64,000 nucleotides of DNA from Verrucosispora sp. NA02020 (GCF_013364215.1 NZ_CP054923.1:248001-312000), one strand, 5' to 3'; shown: positions 1 through 9,399, counted from the stretch's first letter. The notes: a model not told the origin generated them from the letters alone. Program-made: numbers and translations.

Positions 1-26
1 ACCGCGATGGTGAGGTGCAGGTTCAC
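1..26 (-). CDS. TadC-like secretion protein, 5' fragment only
   Basis: A GTG start at position 26 overlaps the TGA of the upstream TadB-like gene by four bases (GTGA) and reads M-N-L-H-L-T-I-A before leaving the window. In Tad loci the gene after tadB is normally tadC, a second GspF-type inner-membrane protein. The position, overlap and hydrophobic start fit that, but eight residues cannot prove the identity. Confidence 0.45.
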
Positions 27-925
27 GCCACCACCTCCCGGGGATCGGGGGCGGGCAGGAAGCGGGCCGGTCGCGGCGGCTGACTCATCGAGCGCACCCA
101 GGCCAGCAGGCCGACGAAGGCAGCGCCGAGCACCGCCATCACCACCTGGCCGAACGGCGTGTCGTACGGCTGCACGTATTCGCGGTTGAGCAGCCCGTAC
201 CCGATGGTGGCCAGGGTCATCCCGGTCAGGAAGCGGACCGCGAACCGGGGTTGGGTGCGCTTGGCCTCGATCTCGCGTCTGGTGGCGACCTCGGCGGACG
301 CCGCCGCGGCGATCGAGCCGAGGACGTCGCCGAGGCGTTCGCCCCGGTCGGTGAGGTGCAGGATGAGCGCCGCCACCACCTGGTCGCAGACCGGGTCGCC
401 GATGTCGTCGGCGAACGCCAGCAGGGCGGAGCGGGCCAGCCACCCGGCCTGGAGCCGGGCGGCGAGCAGGCGTATCTCCTCCTGGATCTCCTCCGGTGCG
501 GTGCCGACGGTGCCGATGATCGCCTGCTGGAGACCCTGCCCGGTGGAGGAGACGTCCTTGAGGCGGCGGGTCCACTCGCCGACCGCCTCGATCCGCGCGA
601 TCGCCCGCCGTTCCGCCCGGCCGACCGAGAAGAGCCACGGCGTACCGGGCACCGCCACGGCGACCAGCAGCCCGACCACCGGTAGCCCGGTCACCAGGAA
701 GGCCAGCGCGCCCGCGACCACCGCGCCGATCAGCAACGCCTGATGGGTCTGCTGTTCGCGCAGCGTGGTGCCGGAGCCACGCCACAGCCGGCTGAGTCCC
801 GGGCCCGCGCCGGGTGCCGGGCCGGGCGGGCGACGCGTGCCGACCAGCGCGACGACCGTGAGCACCAGCCCGGCCACACAGGCCGCCCCGGAGACCACCG
901 CGATGAGTTGGATGTTGTCGAGCAC
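23..925 (-). CDS. TadB-like type II secretion F-domain membrane protein
   Basis: A 300-residue integral membrane protein of the Tad/Flp pilus type. One hydrophobic segment sits near residues 8-28, a hydrophobic pair around residues 65-95, then a long soluble helical GspF-like region, and two closing membrane segments around residues 235-280. It would form the inner-membrane platform that works with the CpaF/TadA ATPase encoded immediately upstream (3 bp gap), and it overlaps the following tadC-like start by 4 bp. The family call rests on layout and operon position; there is no catalytic motif to check. Confidence 0.85.
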   Translation of the reverse strand: MLDNIQLIAVVSGAACVAGLVLTVVALVGTRRPPGPAPGAGPGLSRLWRGSGTTLREQQTHQALLIGAVVAGALAFLVTGLPVVGLLVAVAVPGTPWLFSVGRAERRAIARIEAVGEWTRRLKDVSSTGQGLQQAIIGTVGTAPEEIQEEIRLLAARLQAGWLARSALLAFADDIGDPVCDQVVAALILHLTDRGERLGDVLGSIAAAASAEVATRREIEAKRTQPRFAVRFLTGMTLATIGYGLLNREYVQPYDTPFGQVVMAVLGAAFVGLLAWVRSMSQPPRPARFLPAPDPREVVA

Positions 926-928
926 GGG

Positions 929-2458
929 TCACCGCCGCCCGAGTCGGGTCTGCTTGGGGCGTCGCCACGCGCCCTGGCCGGCCTCGATCCAGCGGCTGAG
1001 CAGCCGGGCGTCGTAGCCCACCCGCAGCAGTTGGCCGCGGACCCGTTCCGGCAGGTGCCGGGGGACGGCCCGGCCGTCCGGGCCCGGTCCGAACACCTGG
1101 GTGGTGGTGATGCGGCTGCTCTCGCCGACGCCGAGCACCTCCTCGACGTGCGACACGAACCGGTGCTTGCGGCCACCGATCCCGGTCTCGTCCTCCACGT
1201 TGACATAGACGATGAGGTCGAGGGCGTTGCCGGCCATCCGGCGGGCCTGGTCGACGGTCATCTCGCGGCCGTGCGCCAGCGCCAACTCGATGATCCGCTC
1301 GCTCACCCCAGCGGGGGTACGCGCGTGGATCGTGCACATCGACCCCCGGCTGGTGGTCATCGCCTGGAGCATCGGCACGATCTCCCGGGACCGCACCTCG
1401 CCGACGATGATCCGCAGCACACCCATCCGGAGCGAGACCGGGATCAGGTCGGCGATGCTCACCTCGCCCGCCGGGCGGCCGTCCGGCCCGCGTTCGCCGT
1501 GCCCCTCCCGCGCCTCGAAGCTCATCACCGCACGGTGCCGCTGACCGCGCCGGGCCGGTAGCAACTCCCGGCTCTCCTCCAGCAGCACGTACGGCTCGTC
1601 CTGCGGGATCTCGCTCATCAGCGCCCGGATGACCGTGGTCTTACCGGCACCGGCCAGCCCGGCGACCATGATGTTCAGTCCGGCGCGCATGGACGCGCGG
1701 AGGAAGTCCCGCAGCAGCGGGTCGACCATCTCGTCCAGGTCACCCCGCGCCCCGGTCAGGTCGTCCAGGGTCACGTCGAGCGTGTTGTGCTTGCGGATGA
1801 CCGCGTACGGGCGGTGGCTGACCAGGAACACGGCGGCCAACCGGCTGCCGTCGGGCAGTTGAAGGTCCAGGGTGGGCTTCGAGGTGGAGAGCGAACGCTC
1901 GGTGGCACCGGCCCGGCGGGCGGCCGCCTGGAGGATCTCCACCAGCTCGTCGTCGCTGTCCGCGATCGGGTCGGTCCAGTCCACGCCGCCGCCGTGCCGG
2001 GTGACGCGCACCTGGTCGCAGCCGAGGATGTGGACCTCCTCGATGCTGTCGTCGACGAGCAGCGTCTGGAGCCGACCGAGCCCGGCCAGCTCGGCGGTGA
2101 CCTGGTCGAGCAGCAGCCGCTCCTCGCCCGCGGCCATCGGCGTACCGGCCCGGCGCACCGAGTCGGCGTACTCGGCGACCAGTTCGACCGCGAGCCGGGC
2201 CCGCTCGGTGTCCTCCTCGTCGACGCTGAACTCCCGGCCGCGCTGCCAGCGGGTGAGCCGCTCGCTCAGCTCCCGGCGCAACTCGCGGACGACCTGGAAG
2301 TCCACCCGGGGCCGGGGCGGTGGCTCGGGTGCCGTCGGCGCGACGGGCGGCGGCGTCGGCGGATGCTGCCGCCCGTTGACCGGCGGCAGCGGGGGCGCGA
2401 TCGAGGTGGCGCCGGGTGGTAACCGGCGGGGGTCCGACGAGACCGGCTCAAATCGCAT
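929..2458 (-). CDS. CpaF/TadA-type secretion ATPase
   Basis: A 509-residue PilT/GspE-superfamily ATPase that powers Tad pilus assembly. The N-terminal ~80 residues are Pro-rich and probably disordered, followed by a helical region and the RecA-like core. Visible motifs are the Walker A GLAGAGKTT, an Asp/Glu-box region LLEESREL, and the Walker B/His-box stretch GEVRSREIV...TIHARTP. I take the ATG at 2458, where the conserved protein begins (MRFEPV); it overlaps the upstream CpaE-like gene by 11 bp. Reading can be extended 73 codons further upstream, but those residues have the Arg/Cys-rich look of an out-of-frame shadow of that gene. Confidence 0.93.
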   Translation of the reverse strand: MRFEPVSSDPRRLPPGATSIAPPLPPVNGRQHPPTPPPVAPTAPEPPPRPRVDFQVVRELRRELSERLTRWQRGREFSVDEEDTERARLAVELVAEYADSVRRAGTPMAAGEERLLLDQVTAELAGLGRLQTLLVDDSIEEVHILGCDQVRVTRHGGGVDWTDPIADSDDELVEILQAAARRAGATERSLSTSKPTLDLQLPDGSRLAAVFLVSHRPYAVIRKHNTLDVTLDDLTGARGDLDEMVDPLLRDFLRASMRAGLNIMVAGLAGAGKTTVIRALMSEIPQDEPYVLLEESRELLPARRGQRHRAVMSFEAREGHGERGPDGRPAGEVSIADLIPVSLRMGVLRIIVGEVRSREIVPMLQAMTTSRGSMCTIHARTPAGVSERIIELALAHGREMTVDQARRMAGNALDLIVYVNVEDETGIGGRKHRFVSHVEEVLGVGESSRITTTQVFGPGPDGRAVPRHLPERVRGQLLRVGYDARLLSRWIEAGQGAWRRPKQTRLGRR

Positions 2459-3248
2459 CCGGCACCCCCTGGGGCACCGGCCACGCCAATCGGGCCCGTC
2501 GCCGCTCCAGCAGCGCGCCGACCGGCACCTCGAGGCCCCGGGCCGCGCGCAGCAGCGGCCGGGACGCCCGGACGGTGCCGCCCAGGCTGAGCACCTCGGC
2601 GGTACGCGGATCGTGCGGCAACCGGGCGATGACCGGTGTGTGCAACGCCTTGCTGACCTCGGTCTTGCCGTGGCCACCCCCGACCAGCAGCAGCCGGAGC
2701 GTGCCGGGCTGCACCCGGTGTTCGGCGAAGTCCCGTTCGATGGTCTGGAGCATCGCGCGGGTGCCGGAGAGGTCGGGCAGTTGTGCCCGGCTCACCACCA
2801 GCACCACCGACGCGGCACGCAGCAGCGGCCACGGGGTGCCGACCACGTGCAGCCGGCCACAGTCGACAAGCACGTCGTACGGCGGGTCGCCGTGCTCCAG
2901 CCCGCCGAAGTAGTCGGCGAACCGCTGCCAGAGCGGGATGACGCTGCCGGCCTGGGCCGGGTCGACGACGCCGGGCAGCAGCAGCCGCTCGCGTCGGGGT
3001 GCGTCCAGGTCGACGAGTTGCGACCAGAACGTCGACTCCAGGCTGCCGTCGCGCAGCTCACCGACGGCCAGTTCGCCGATGCCCCGGGGGCCGTCGAGCG
3101 CACCGCCGAGGTAGCCGGCGAGCACCGAGCCGCCGGCCGGGTCGCACTCGGCCAGCACCAGCCGTCGATGCCAGCTCAACGCGCAGGCCAACGCGGTGGT
3201 GGTCACCCCCGGCGAGCCCTTGGCCGAGACCAGCGCGATGATCGCCAT
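2448..3248 (-). CDS. CpaE/MinD-like P-loop ATPase of the Tad locus
   Basis: A 266-residue protein starting MAIIALVSAKGSPGVTTT, a deviant Walker A (KGSPGVTTTA) typical of MinD/ParA/CpaE ATPases, followed by the AECDPAGGS stretch that corresponds to the family's switch region. Proteins of this type localise Tad/Flp machinery at the membrane or pole. It lies between the CpaB-like and CpaF genes, 2 bp after the former and overlapping the latter by 11 bp. It lacks the receiver domain of Caulobacter CpaE, as is usual for actinobacterial versions. Confidence 0.8.
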   Translation of the reverse strand: MAIIALVSAKGSPGVTTTALACALSWHRRLVLAECDPAGGSVLAGYLGGALDGPRGIGELAVGELRDGSLESTFWSQLVDLDAPRRERLLLPGVVDPAQAGSVIPLWQRFADYFGGLEHGDPPYDVLVDCGRLHVVGTPWPLLRAASVVLVVSRAQLPDLSGTRAMLQTIERDFAEHRVQPGTLRLLLVGGGHGKTEVSKALHTPVIARLPHDPRTAEVLSLGGTVRASRPLLRAARGLEVPVGALLERRRARLAWPVPQGVPDAI

Positions 3249-3250
3249 GC

Positions 3251-3919
3251 TCAGGCCGCCTTGGTCAGCACGACCGCGATCCGATCCTGGGCGGCCAGCG
3301 CCACCACCGCCGGTACGTCCCGAACGGCGAGTGCCAGATAGACCACGACCTCGTCCCGGCCCTCGGTGCTGACCGCGTCGGTGACGGTGGCGGTGAACCG
3401 GGTGGCGCTCGACGACGAGCCGCCGCTGCTGTTGCCGTCGTTGTTCGGGGTGCTCACCAGCAGGACCTGATCGCCGGGGCGGAGCTTCGGCGCGGGGACC
3501 TGGGCCGCGCGCAGCCCGAGGGCGAGCTGCTGCTGCCCGGGGCCGAGCAGCGGGTCGTCGGTGAGCTGGGCCATGGTCAGCAGCGTCCCCGGGGCGAGCG
3601 AGACGGCGGCCCGCATCCCGATCACCTCGGCGAGCCGGCCGGACGGCACCGGGTCGAGCCCCTGTCCACCGGCCACCTGCACGGCCACCAGGTCGTCCGC
3701 GCCGATCACGCTGCCCACCTCGACGGTCTGCGCCACGGCCAGGTAACTGCCCGTGGCGCGGACCGAGGTGATCGCGAAGGCCGAACCCAGCCCGCCGAGG
3801 GCGATCAGCAGGACGGCCAGGCCGAGCAGGCCGGGGCGTACCCGGCGCTGCCGGACCACCCGGGGTGGGGCGACCGGCGCGTCCACCGAAGGGTTGCCGT
3901 TGCGGGTCGCCACGCTCAT
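3251..3919 (-). CDS. CpaB/RcpC-like SAF-domain pilus assembly protein
   Basis: A 222-residue protein with a basic cytoplasmic N terminus (RQRRVRPGLL), one membrane helix near residues 30-50, and an SAF domain (VEVGSVIGADDLVAVQV then GMRAAVSLAPGTLLT). This is the layout of CpaB/RcpC, which guides pilus subunits outside the membrane. The ATG at 3919 forms an ATGA overlap with the upstream secreted-protein gene. A Ser/Asn-rich insert (GNSSGGSSSS) lies in the middle. The role is inferred from the SAF domain and operon position. Confidence 0.75.
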   Translation of the reverse strand: MSVATRNGNPSVDAPVAPPRVVRQRRVRPGLLGLAVLLIALGGLGSAFAITSVRATGSYLAVAQTVEVGSVIGADDLVAVQVAGGQGLDPVPSGRLAEVIGMRAAVSLAPGTLLTMAQLTDDPLLGPGQQQLALGLRAAQVPAPKLRPGDQVLLVSTPNNDGNSSGGSSSSATRFTATVTDAVSTEGRDEVVVYLALAVRDVPAVVALAAQDRIAVVLTKAA

Positions 3920-4890
3920 CGGGTCACCACCTGAAGCTCGTTGATCTGGATCTCGACCACACCGGTGGTGCGGGTGACGCCGGGGATGGTGCCGCTCCGG
4001 TCGCCGCCTTGCCACGTGACGTTCCAGTGCGTCGTCGCCTGCACCTCGTACGTGTCGGCTATCGGGTAGCCGCTGTGGTAGCCGCAGTCCGGGGACTTCT
4101 GGCCGGCGTGCCGACCATCCCGGTCGTACGCGGTGCCCGGGCCGTCGCAGGTGATCTTGACGTCGTTGCCCATGTCCCAGACGACCTCTTTGACCACGGC
4201 GCGGATACTGACCGTCAGGCCCCGGTCCGAGGCGGAGGCGGTCAGCGGGCCGAACTGGTTGGGCCCGCGTTCCGCCCACATCCAGACCGGCAGGCCGACC
4301 AGGCCGGGCCCGATGCTCTTCCGGGGGGCGACCCTGGCCCGGGGAGCGACGAGGCTGATCGAGGCGAACGCCCGGCGGGCCAACTCCTCCGGGTCCGGCG
4401 GGGCCCCGAAGCCGGGTGGCGCCTCCGGCAGTTGGACGGTCACCACCGAGCCGAGGTCACCGCCGTTGCAGGCGCGGGTGTACCACAGGTACCCCTCGTC
4501 GGCCTCCGGCTGCGGCTCCGCGAGCTTGTAGTAGCAACCGTCGTTGCTGTTGAACCAGCCCAGATCGTCGTCGTAGCAGGGGATGGTGCGTCCGTTCCAC
4601 TGGCAGACGCCACTGCCACCGCCCCCGTTGTTACCGCCGTTGTTGCCGCCGCCGCCGTTGTTGCCACCGTTGCCGGGGGTGCCCCGGTCGTCGTCCCAGA
4701 CGTTGCAGTTCGGCTGGGCGGGCGGGCACTCGGCACCGGGGTCGGCGTGCGCCGGCACCCCCGGCCCGGTGGTCAGCAGCAGGGCCAGGGCGCTGCCGAG
4801 CAGCGCGCGGCGGACCAGCCGACCAGGGGACTGCGTAAGCCCGACGGACTTCCGGGTTCGGCGGCTCCTGCCGACTCGCGCGGTCAGCAC
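3916..4890 (-). CDS. Secreted protein with Gly/Asn-rich linker, Tad-associated
   Basis: A 324-residue protein of unknown function. A basic N terminus and hydrophobic segment end in a signal-peptidase-like PAHADPG site near residue 50. A low-complexity stretch of GGN/GGNN repeats follows (about residues 72-93), then a Cys-containing region (six Cys between about residues 55 and 140) and a beta-rich C-terminal half. Homologues are often misannotated as ATP/GTP-binding proteins, but I see no P-loop. It sits between the lipoprotein and CpaB-like genes with 7-bp and 4-bp overlaps, so it is probably an extracytoplasmic component of the pilus system. Confidence 0.7.
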   Translation of the reverse strand: MLTARVGRSRRTRKSVGLTQSPGRLVRRALLGSALALLLTTGPGVPAHADPGAECPPAQPNCNVWDDDRGTPGNGGNNGGGGNNGGNNGGGGSGVCQWNGRTIPCYDDDLGWFNSNDGCYYKLAEPQPEADEGYLWYTRACNGGDLGSVVTVQLPEAPPGFGAPPDPEELARRAFASISLVAPRARVAPRKSIGPGLVGLPVWMWAERGPNQFGPLTASASDRGLTVSIRAVVKEVVWDMGNDVKITCDGPGTAYDRDGRHAGQKSPDCGYHSGYPIADTYEVQATTHWNVTWQGGDRSGTIPGVTRTTGVVEIQINELQVVTR

Positions 4891-5456
4891 GGCTGGTCCC
4901 GGTGGGCGGCACCGGCGCTGATCAGCCAGCGACCGTCGGGGTAGCGCATCGCGGTGGCGGTGGCCAGGTGCCGGGAGCCCCGGGTCCCGGGCACCGTCTT
5001 CTTCCCGTCGGAGCGGTAGACCAGCCGGTAGCCGGTCGCGTCGAGGCAGTCCTGAATCTCCACGGTGGGTGGTGCGGCGTCCAGGTTGACCGAGATCACC
5101 GTGGGATCGGAGCGGATCGTGCCGACGCTGACCGCATCGTTGTCGCGGGCCTTGCGCAGACTCAGCCGGACCCGGGTCAGCAGCGGGTCACCGAGGAAAC
5201 GGGTCAACTCCGGGTGCTGCGGGTCGCTGTGCCGGCTCGCCGTACGGGAGGCGGTGAGATAGCCGGTGTAGGCCGCCAGCGCAGCCTTCTCGGCGGCCTT
5301 CTCCTCGGCCACCCGTTGCGCGTCGGTCGGTGTCCCGCGTCGCTCGGACGCTGTCGCGGTGGTCGCTTCCTGAGCGCCACCGCAGGCGGTGGTCGTGCCG
5401 ACTGCCGCCACCGCGACCAGACCGGCCGTCCAGCGACTGAGCTGCCGTGCTCGCAC
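4884..5456 (-). CDS. Putative lipoprotein heading the Tad operon
   Basis: A 190-residue secreted protein. I choose the GTG at 5456 because a GGAGGG ribosome site lies about 8 bases upstream and the sequence then starts with a good signal peptide ending in TTACGG, a lipobox-like site at about Cys25. The mature part has an Ala/Lys/Glu-rich helix followed by a small alpha/beta region with two further Cys. No function is recognised; it looks like a nuclear-transport-factor-fold lipoprotein. Its 3' end overlaps the next Tad gene by 7 bp, so it is the first gene of the minus-strand operon. Confidence 0.65.
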   Translation of the reverse strand: MRARQLSRWTAGLVAVAAVGTTTACGGAQEATTATASERRGTPTDAQRVAEEKAAEKAALAAYTGYLTASRTASRHSDPQHPELTRFLGDPLLTRVRLSLRKARDNDAVSVGTIRSDPTVISVNLDAAPPTVEIQDCLDATGYRLVYRSDGKKTVPGTRGSRHLATATAMRYPDGRWLISAGAAHRDQPC

Positions 5457-6055
5457 CTTCGTGCCCTCCTCGGTGCTGATCCGGCGACCGCCGTCGCCGG
5501 CGTTTCCCAGGCGTGCGGTAGTGCGACCGGAGGGGCGTTCCCCGGTCCTGCCCGAATCGCAGCCGCATTTACCTGTTTGGATCTCTAGAAATGCACTGCC
5601 TGGCTGGTGATGCCCCCGTGGACATGGGTTGCGCCGCGTCCAAGGGGCGAGCATAAGCTGATGCCGGCCGATGCGACAGAGGCAATTCAACCGAACACGC
5701 TGAGTCATGGATGGTGGTGGTGTCGGGTGGTTACCGGTAGGTTGCGGGCGTCGGTCGCGACGCGCGGAGCGTCGGCCGGGCGCGGGCGATCGGCCACGCC
5801 CTTCCGTCGTTCGTGGAGCGGTCGATCAGCCGTTCGTCATGTGGCGGGAAATGGCATGTGGTCCGATCTGTCCCCGGTCATATCGGACCCGGGTTCGCGC
5901 CAATTGCATTCCATGGGAATTGCATCAGTCTCTCCGGCGCGTTTCGGCCGACACTCCGCGAGAGGCGGAGGAGTCCCGGCCCGACATTCGTGCCACCACC
6001 CGATCCGAGTGGACACACTACGGTCCGTGGTGGGCTCGACCGGGCAGTCTGCCGC
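5457..6055. other. Intergenic region between Tad operon and prepilin peptidase
   Basis: About 600 bp between divergent genes with no convincing ORF. It must carry promoters in both directions. An 8-bp direct repeat, AATTGCAT, occurs at 5902-5909 and 5918-5925 (centre spacing 16 bp) around a TTCCATGGGAA core, roughly 130-155 bp before the prepilin peptidase start; this may be a regulator site. I see no RNA gene. Confidence 0.4.
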
Positions 6056-6865
6056 ATGAGCCGGCACGACCCGAGCCCACCGGTCCGCGACCGGGCACCG
6101 GCCGACCACCGGCCACCGTCGGACGCCTCCACCACCCGCCGGCCGGGCCCGCGCCTCCTGGCCGCGCTGGCGATCACCCCACTGATGCGGTACGCGATCG
6201 CGCGCTTCGCCGTACCCGCCGAGGTCGGTAGCCGGGCCGGCTGCGACGCCTGCGGCGCCTCGATCAGCCTTGCCCGGCCGTGGCCTGCGCTCGGGCCGAC
6301 CGCCCGCTGCGCCGGATGCCGCGTGCGGGTCGGCGCGCCACCGGGCACCGTCGAGCTGGCCGCCGTGGGCGTCCTCGCCCTGCTGCTGCTGACCCGCCCG
6401 CCGGTCGCCGAACTGGCTGCCGCCGCGTGGTGGCTCGCCTTCGCGATCCCCCTGGTCTTCGTCGACCTCGCGGTGCACCGGCTGCCGGACCGGCTCACCT
6501 GGCCGGCCGCCGCCGGCACCTGGCTGCTGCTCGGCGTCGCCGCGCTGACCGGTGCCGGGGTCGCGCCCTGGTGGCGTGCCACCGCCGCCGGGCTCGGGCT
6601 GGCCCTCTTCTTCGCGGCCACCACGCTGCTGCTCGGTGCACGCGGATTCGGCATCGGCGACGCCAAGCTGGCGCTCGGCGCGGGCGCGTTGCTCGGCTGG
6701 TACGGCTGGAGCCTGCTCGTGACGGGACTGCTGCTCGCGCTGGTCCTCTCCGGCCTGGTGGCCTTGGTCCTGCTGGTCAGCGGCCGGGCCCGCTGGTCGA
6801 GCCACCTGCCGTTCGGGCCGTACCTGGTGCTCGGCACCCTGGGGGCGCTGCTGCTGGTGTGGTGA
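6056..6865 (+). CDS. A24-family prepilin peptidase
   Basis: A 269-residue membrane aspartyl protease that cleaves (and in the full-length family methylates) prepilins. A zinc-ribbon-like pair CDACG...CAGC lies near residues 60-90. The two catalytic aspartates fit the FVDLAVHRLPD segment after a membrane helix and the GIGDAKLALG segment (the GxGDxK motif). About six more hydrophobic helices follow. The ATG at 6056 (MSRHDPS) is preferred; upstream in-frame codons read intergenic DNA. It is divergent from the Tad operon and is very likely its processing peptidase. Confidence 0.88.
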   Translation: MSRHDPSPPVRDRAPADHRPPSDASTTRRPGPRLLAALAITPLMRYAIARFAVPAEVGSRAGCDACGASISLARPWPALGPTARCAGCRVRVGAPPGTVELAAVGVLALLLLTRPPVAELAAAAWWLAFAIPLVFVDLAVHRLPDRLTWPAAAGTWLLLGVAALTGAGVAPWWRATAAGLGLALFFAATTLLLGARGFGIGDAKLALGAGALLGWYGWSLLVTGLLLALVLSGLVALVLLVSGRARWSSHLPFGPYLVLGTLGALLLVW

Positions 6866-6947
6866 GTGGGCCGGCTCCTGGTGTGGTGCGGGGGCCGGCG
6901 GGGAAATGACGGTCCGCAGGGCTCGTCGTCGCACCCCAGGAGGCGCT

Positions 6948-9332
6948 GTGCAGAGCACCCCCGACCGGCCGTCATCGGCACCGGACGGCCGGTGGCGGAT
7001 CGTCCGTACCCAGGACGACCTCGACCGGCTCGGCGAGACCGAATCGATCTTCGCGTTGAGCAACGGCTGGGTCGGCTGGCGCGGGACCCTGGACGAGGGC
7101 GACCCCTGCGAGATGCCGGGCAGCTACCTCAACGGGTTCCACGAGCGGCGGGCGCTCGACTACCCCGAGGACGGGTACGCCTTTCCGCAGCTCAGCGACA
7201 CGCTGGTCAGCGTGCCGAACGCCACTCTCGTCCGGCTCTGGGTCGGCGGTGAACCGCTGGACGTCCGCACCGGCACGCTGCGCTCCCACGAGCAGGTGCT
7301 CGACCTGCGGGCCGGGGTGGTGGAGCGGGTCACCGAGTGGACCTCGCCCGCCGGGCACGGGGTGCGGGTCCGCAGCACCCGGCTGGTGTCGCTGCCACGT
7401 CGCCGGGTGGCCGCCCTCGACTGGACGGTGGAACCTCTGGACGAGGCGGTCGAACTGCGGATCTGCGCGGACCTGCTGGCCAACGAGCGGGTTCCGGAAC
7501 GCGACGACGACCCCCGGGCCGCGGCGACCATCCACGACCCGCTGGTCGCCGAGCATCACCACGCCGACGGCACCGACGGCGTCCTGGTGCACCGCACCGA
7601 GCACAGTGACCAGCGGATCGCCGTCGCCGTGGCACACCGGTTGTCAGCCCCCGACGAGATCGCCACCAGCACCGACGTCACCGAGGACCGGGTCCGGCTC
7701 ACCCTCACCGGGACGGTCGCGCCCGGTCGGCGGGTACGCCTCACCAAGTACGCGGCGTACGAGTGGGTGCCGGTCGACGGCACCGACGCCGAGGAACTCG
7801 CCGACCAGGTGACCGCCGAGGCGGACGCCGCCCGTGCGGCGGGCTTCGACAGCCTGCTCGCCGACCAGCGGGCCGCCCTCGACACCGCGTGGCAGACCGC
7901 CGACGTGGTGCTCGACGGCGACGAGGAACTGCAACAGGCCATCCGGTTCGCCATGTTCCACCTGATCCAGGCGGGCCGGCCGGACGGTGCGTTGAGCATC
8001 CCGGCCAAGGGGCTGACCGGCAACGGATACGACGGACACGTGCTCTGGGACACCGAGCAGTACGTGCTGCCGGTGCTGACGTACGTCGCCCCCGGGGTGG
8101 CCCGCTCGGCCCTGCTCTGGCGGTACGCGCACCTGCCCCAGGCACGGGAACGCGCGGCGGAGCTGCGGCTGACCGGCGCCACCTTCCCGTGGCGGACCAT
8201 CGGCGGTGAGGAGTGCTCCGGCTACTGGCCGGCCGGCACCGCCGGGCTGCACGTCAACGCCGACATCGCCGACGCGGTGCTGCGTCACGCCGCTGCCACC
8301 GGCGACGAGGAGTTCCGGGCCGGAGCCGGGCTGGAACTGCTGGTGGAGAGCGCCCGGCTGTGGCAGGGTTTCGGACACTTCACCGACGACGGCGGCTTCC
8401 ACGTCTACGGCGTCACCGGCCCGGACGAGTACGCCGCACTCGTCGACGACAACGCCTTCACCAACCTGATGGCCCGGCGGAACATGCGCGGTGCGGCGGA
8501 CGCCGTCGAGCGCTATCCGGAGGCGGCCGATCGGCTGGGGGTGGACCCGTCCGAGGTGGCTGCTTGGCGGGCGGCGGCCGACGCGATGGTGCTGCCGTAC
8601 GACGCCAAGCGCGGGGTGCACCAGCAGGCCGCCGGCTTCACCACCCAACCGGAGTGGAACTTCGACGACACCGGCGACGACGACTATCCGCTGCTGCTGA
8701 GCTTCCCCTACCTGGAGCTGTACCGCCGCCAGGTGGTCAAGCAGGCCGACCTGGTGCTGGCGATGCTGCGCTGCCCCGGGGAGTTCACCGCCGAGGAGAA
8801 GGCGGCCAACTTCGCCTACTACGAGGCGCGTACGGTCCGGGACTCGTCGCTGTCCGCCGCGCCGCAGGCGGTGCTCGCCGCCGAACTGGGTCACCTCGAC
8901 CTGGCGTACGACCTGTTCGCCGAGTCGGTGTTGCAGGACCTGTTGGACATCGGCGACAAGACGGGTGACGGATTGCACCTGGCGTCGCTGGGCGGCTCGT
9001 GGCTGGCCCTGGTGCAGGGCTTCGGCGGCATGCGCGACGACCGCGAGCTGCTCTCGTTCGACCCCCGGCTGCCGGACCGGATCGACCGGCTCGCGTTCAG
9101 CCTCTGCTGGCACGGGCACCGGCTGCTGGTCACCCTCACCGCCGACGAGGCCCGCTACGAGTTGCCCGACGCTCCCGCCGACGCCGCCGTCGAGCTGTGG
9201 CACCACGGCGAGCAGGTGCGGGTGGTCGCCGGTTCCCCGGCCCGCCGGCCGATGCCGACGGTGCCCGACTTCGGCGACGAGCCGACCGCACCTCCGGGCC
9301 GCCGACCCGCCCGCCGCGCCGCCGCCGACTGA
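6948..9332 (+). CDS. Glycoside hydrolase family 65 phosphorylase/hydrolase
   Basis: A 794-residue GH65 protein (maltose, trehalose or kojibiose phosphorylase type), which releases beta-glucose 1-phosphate from an alpha-glucoside. The N-terminal beta-sandwich covers about residues 20-300 and the (alpha/alpha)6 barrel follows. The VTGPDEYAALVDDNAFTN stretch carries the family's general-acid Glu in GPDEY, and a C-terminal beta-sheet domain ends in a disordered Arg/Pro tail. I choose GTG 6948 because an AGGAGG sits just upstream; an ATG at 6906 is possible. The exact substrate cannot be read from sequence. The gene ends 9 bp before a strong palindrome. Confidence 0.9.
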   Translation: MQSTPDRPSSAPDGRWRIVRTQDDLDRLGETESIFALSNGWVGWRGTLDEGDPCEMPGSYLNGFHERRALDYPEDGYAFPQLSDTLVSVPNATLVRLWVGGEPLDVRTGTLRSHEQVLDLRAGVVERVTEWTSPAGHGVRVRSTRLVSLPRRRVAALDWTVEPLDEAVELRICADLLANERVPERDDDPRAAATIHDPLVAEHHHADGTDGVLVHRTEHSDQRIAVAVAHRLSAPDEIATSTDVTEDRVRLTLTGTVAPGRRVRLTKYAAYEWVPVDGTDAEELADQVTAEADAARAAGFDSLLADQRAALDTAWQTADVVLDGDEELQQAIRFAMFHLIQAGRPDGALSIPAKGLTGNGYDGHVLWDTEQYVLPVLTYVAPGVARSALLWRYAHLPQARERAAELRLTGATFPWRTIGGEECSGYWPAGTAGLHVNADIADAVLRHAAATGDEEFRAGAGLELLVESARLWQGFGHFTDDGGFHVYGVTGPDEYAALVDDNAFTNLMARRNMRGAADAVERYPEAADRLGVDPSEVAAWRAAADAMVLPYDAKRGVHQQAAGFTTQPEWNFDDTGDDDYPLLLSFPYLELYRRQVVKQADLVLAMLRCPGEFTAEEKAANFAYYEARTVRDSSLSAAPQAVLAAELGHLDLAYDLFAESVLQDLLDIGDKTGDGLHLASLGGSWLALVQGFGGMRDDRELLSFDPRLPDRIDRLAFSLCWHGHRLLVTLTADEARYELPDAPADAAVELWHHGEQVRVVAGSPARRPMPTVPDFGDEPTAPPGRRPARRAAAD

Positions 9333-9341
9333 CGCGCACCG

Positions 9342-9399
9342 AGGTAAGGAGGGGTCCCCTGCTATGCACGAGGCGTTAGCAGGGGACCCCTCCTTACCT
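9342..9399. repeat. Perfect 23-bp inverted repeat, bidirectional terminator-like
   Basis: Arms 9342-9364 and 9377-9399 are perfectly complementary, with a 12-base loop TGCACGAGGCGT. The element lies between the convergent GH65 gene and the gene ending at 9394. The right arm supplies that gene's TAA stop (9394-9396). A second element with the same arm start (GTAAGGA), an almost identical loop and the same size lies at 46286-46343, so this is a dispersed repeat family as well as a likely terminator. Confidence 0.85.

Noticed and set aside
4621..4680. Trinucleotide-like GCC/GTT repeat tract, considered as CRISPR or minisatellite
   Set aside because: It encodes the Gly/Asn-rich linker of the secreted protein; no spacers or regular repeat units.
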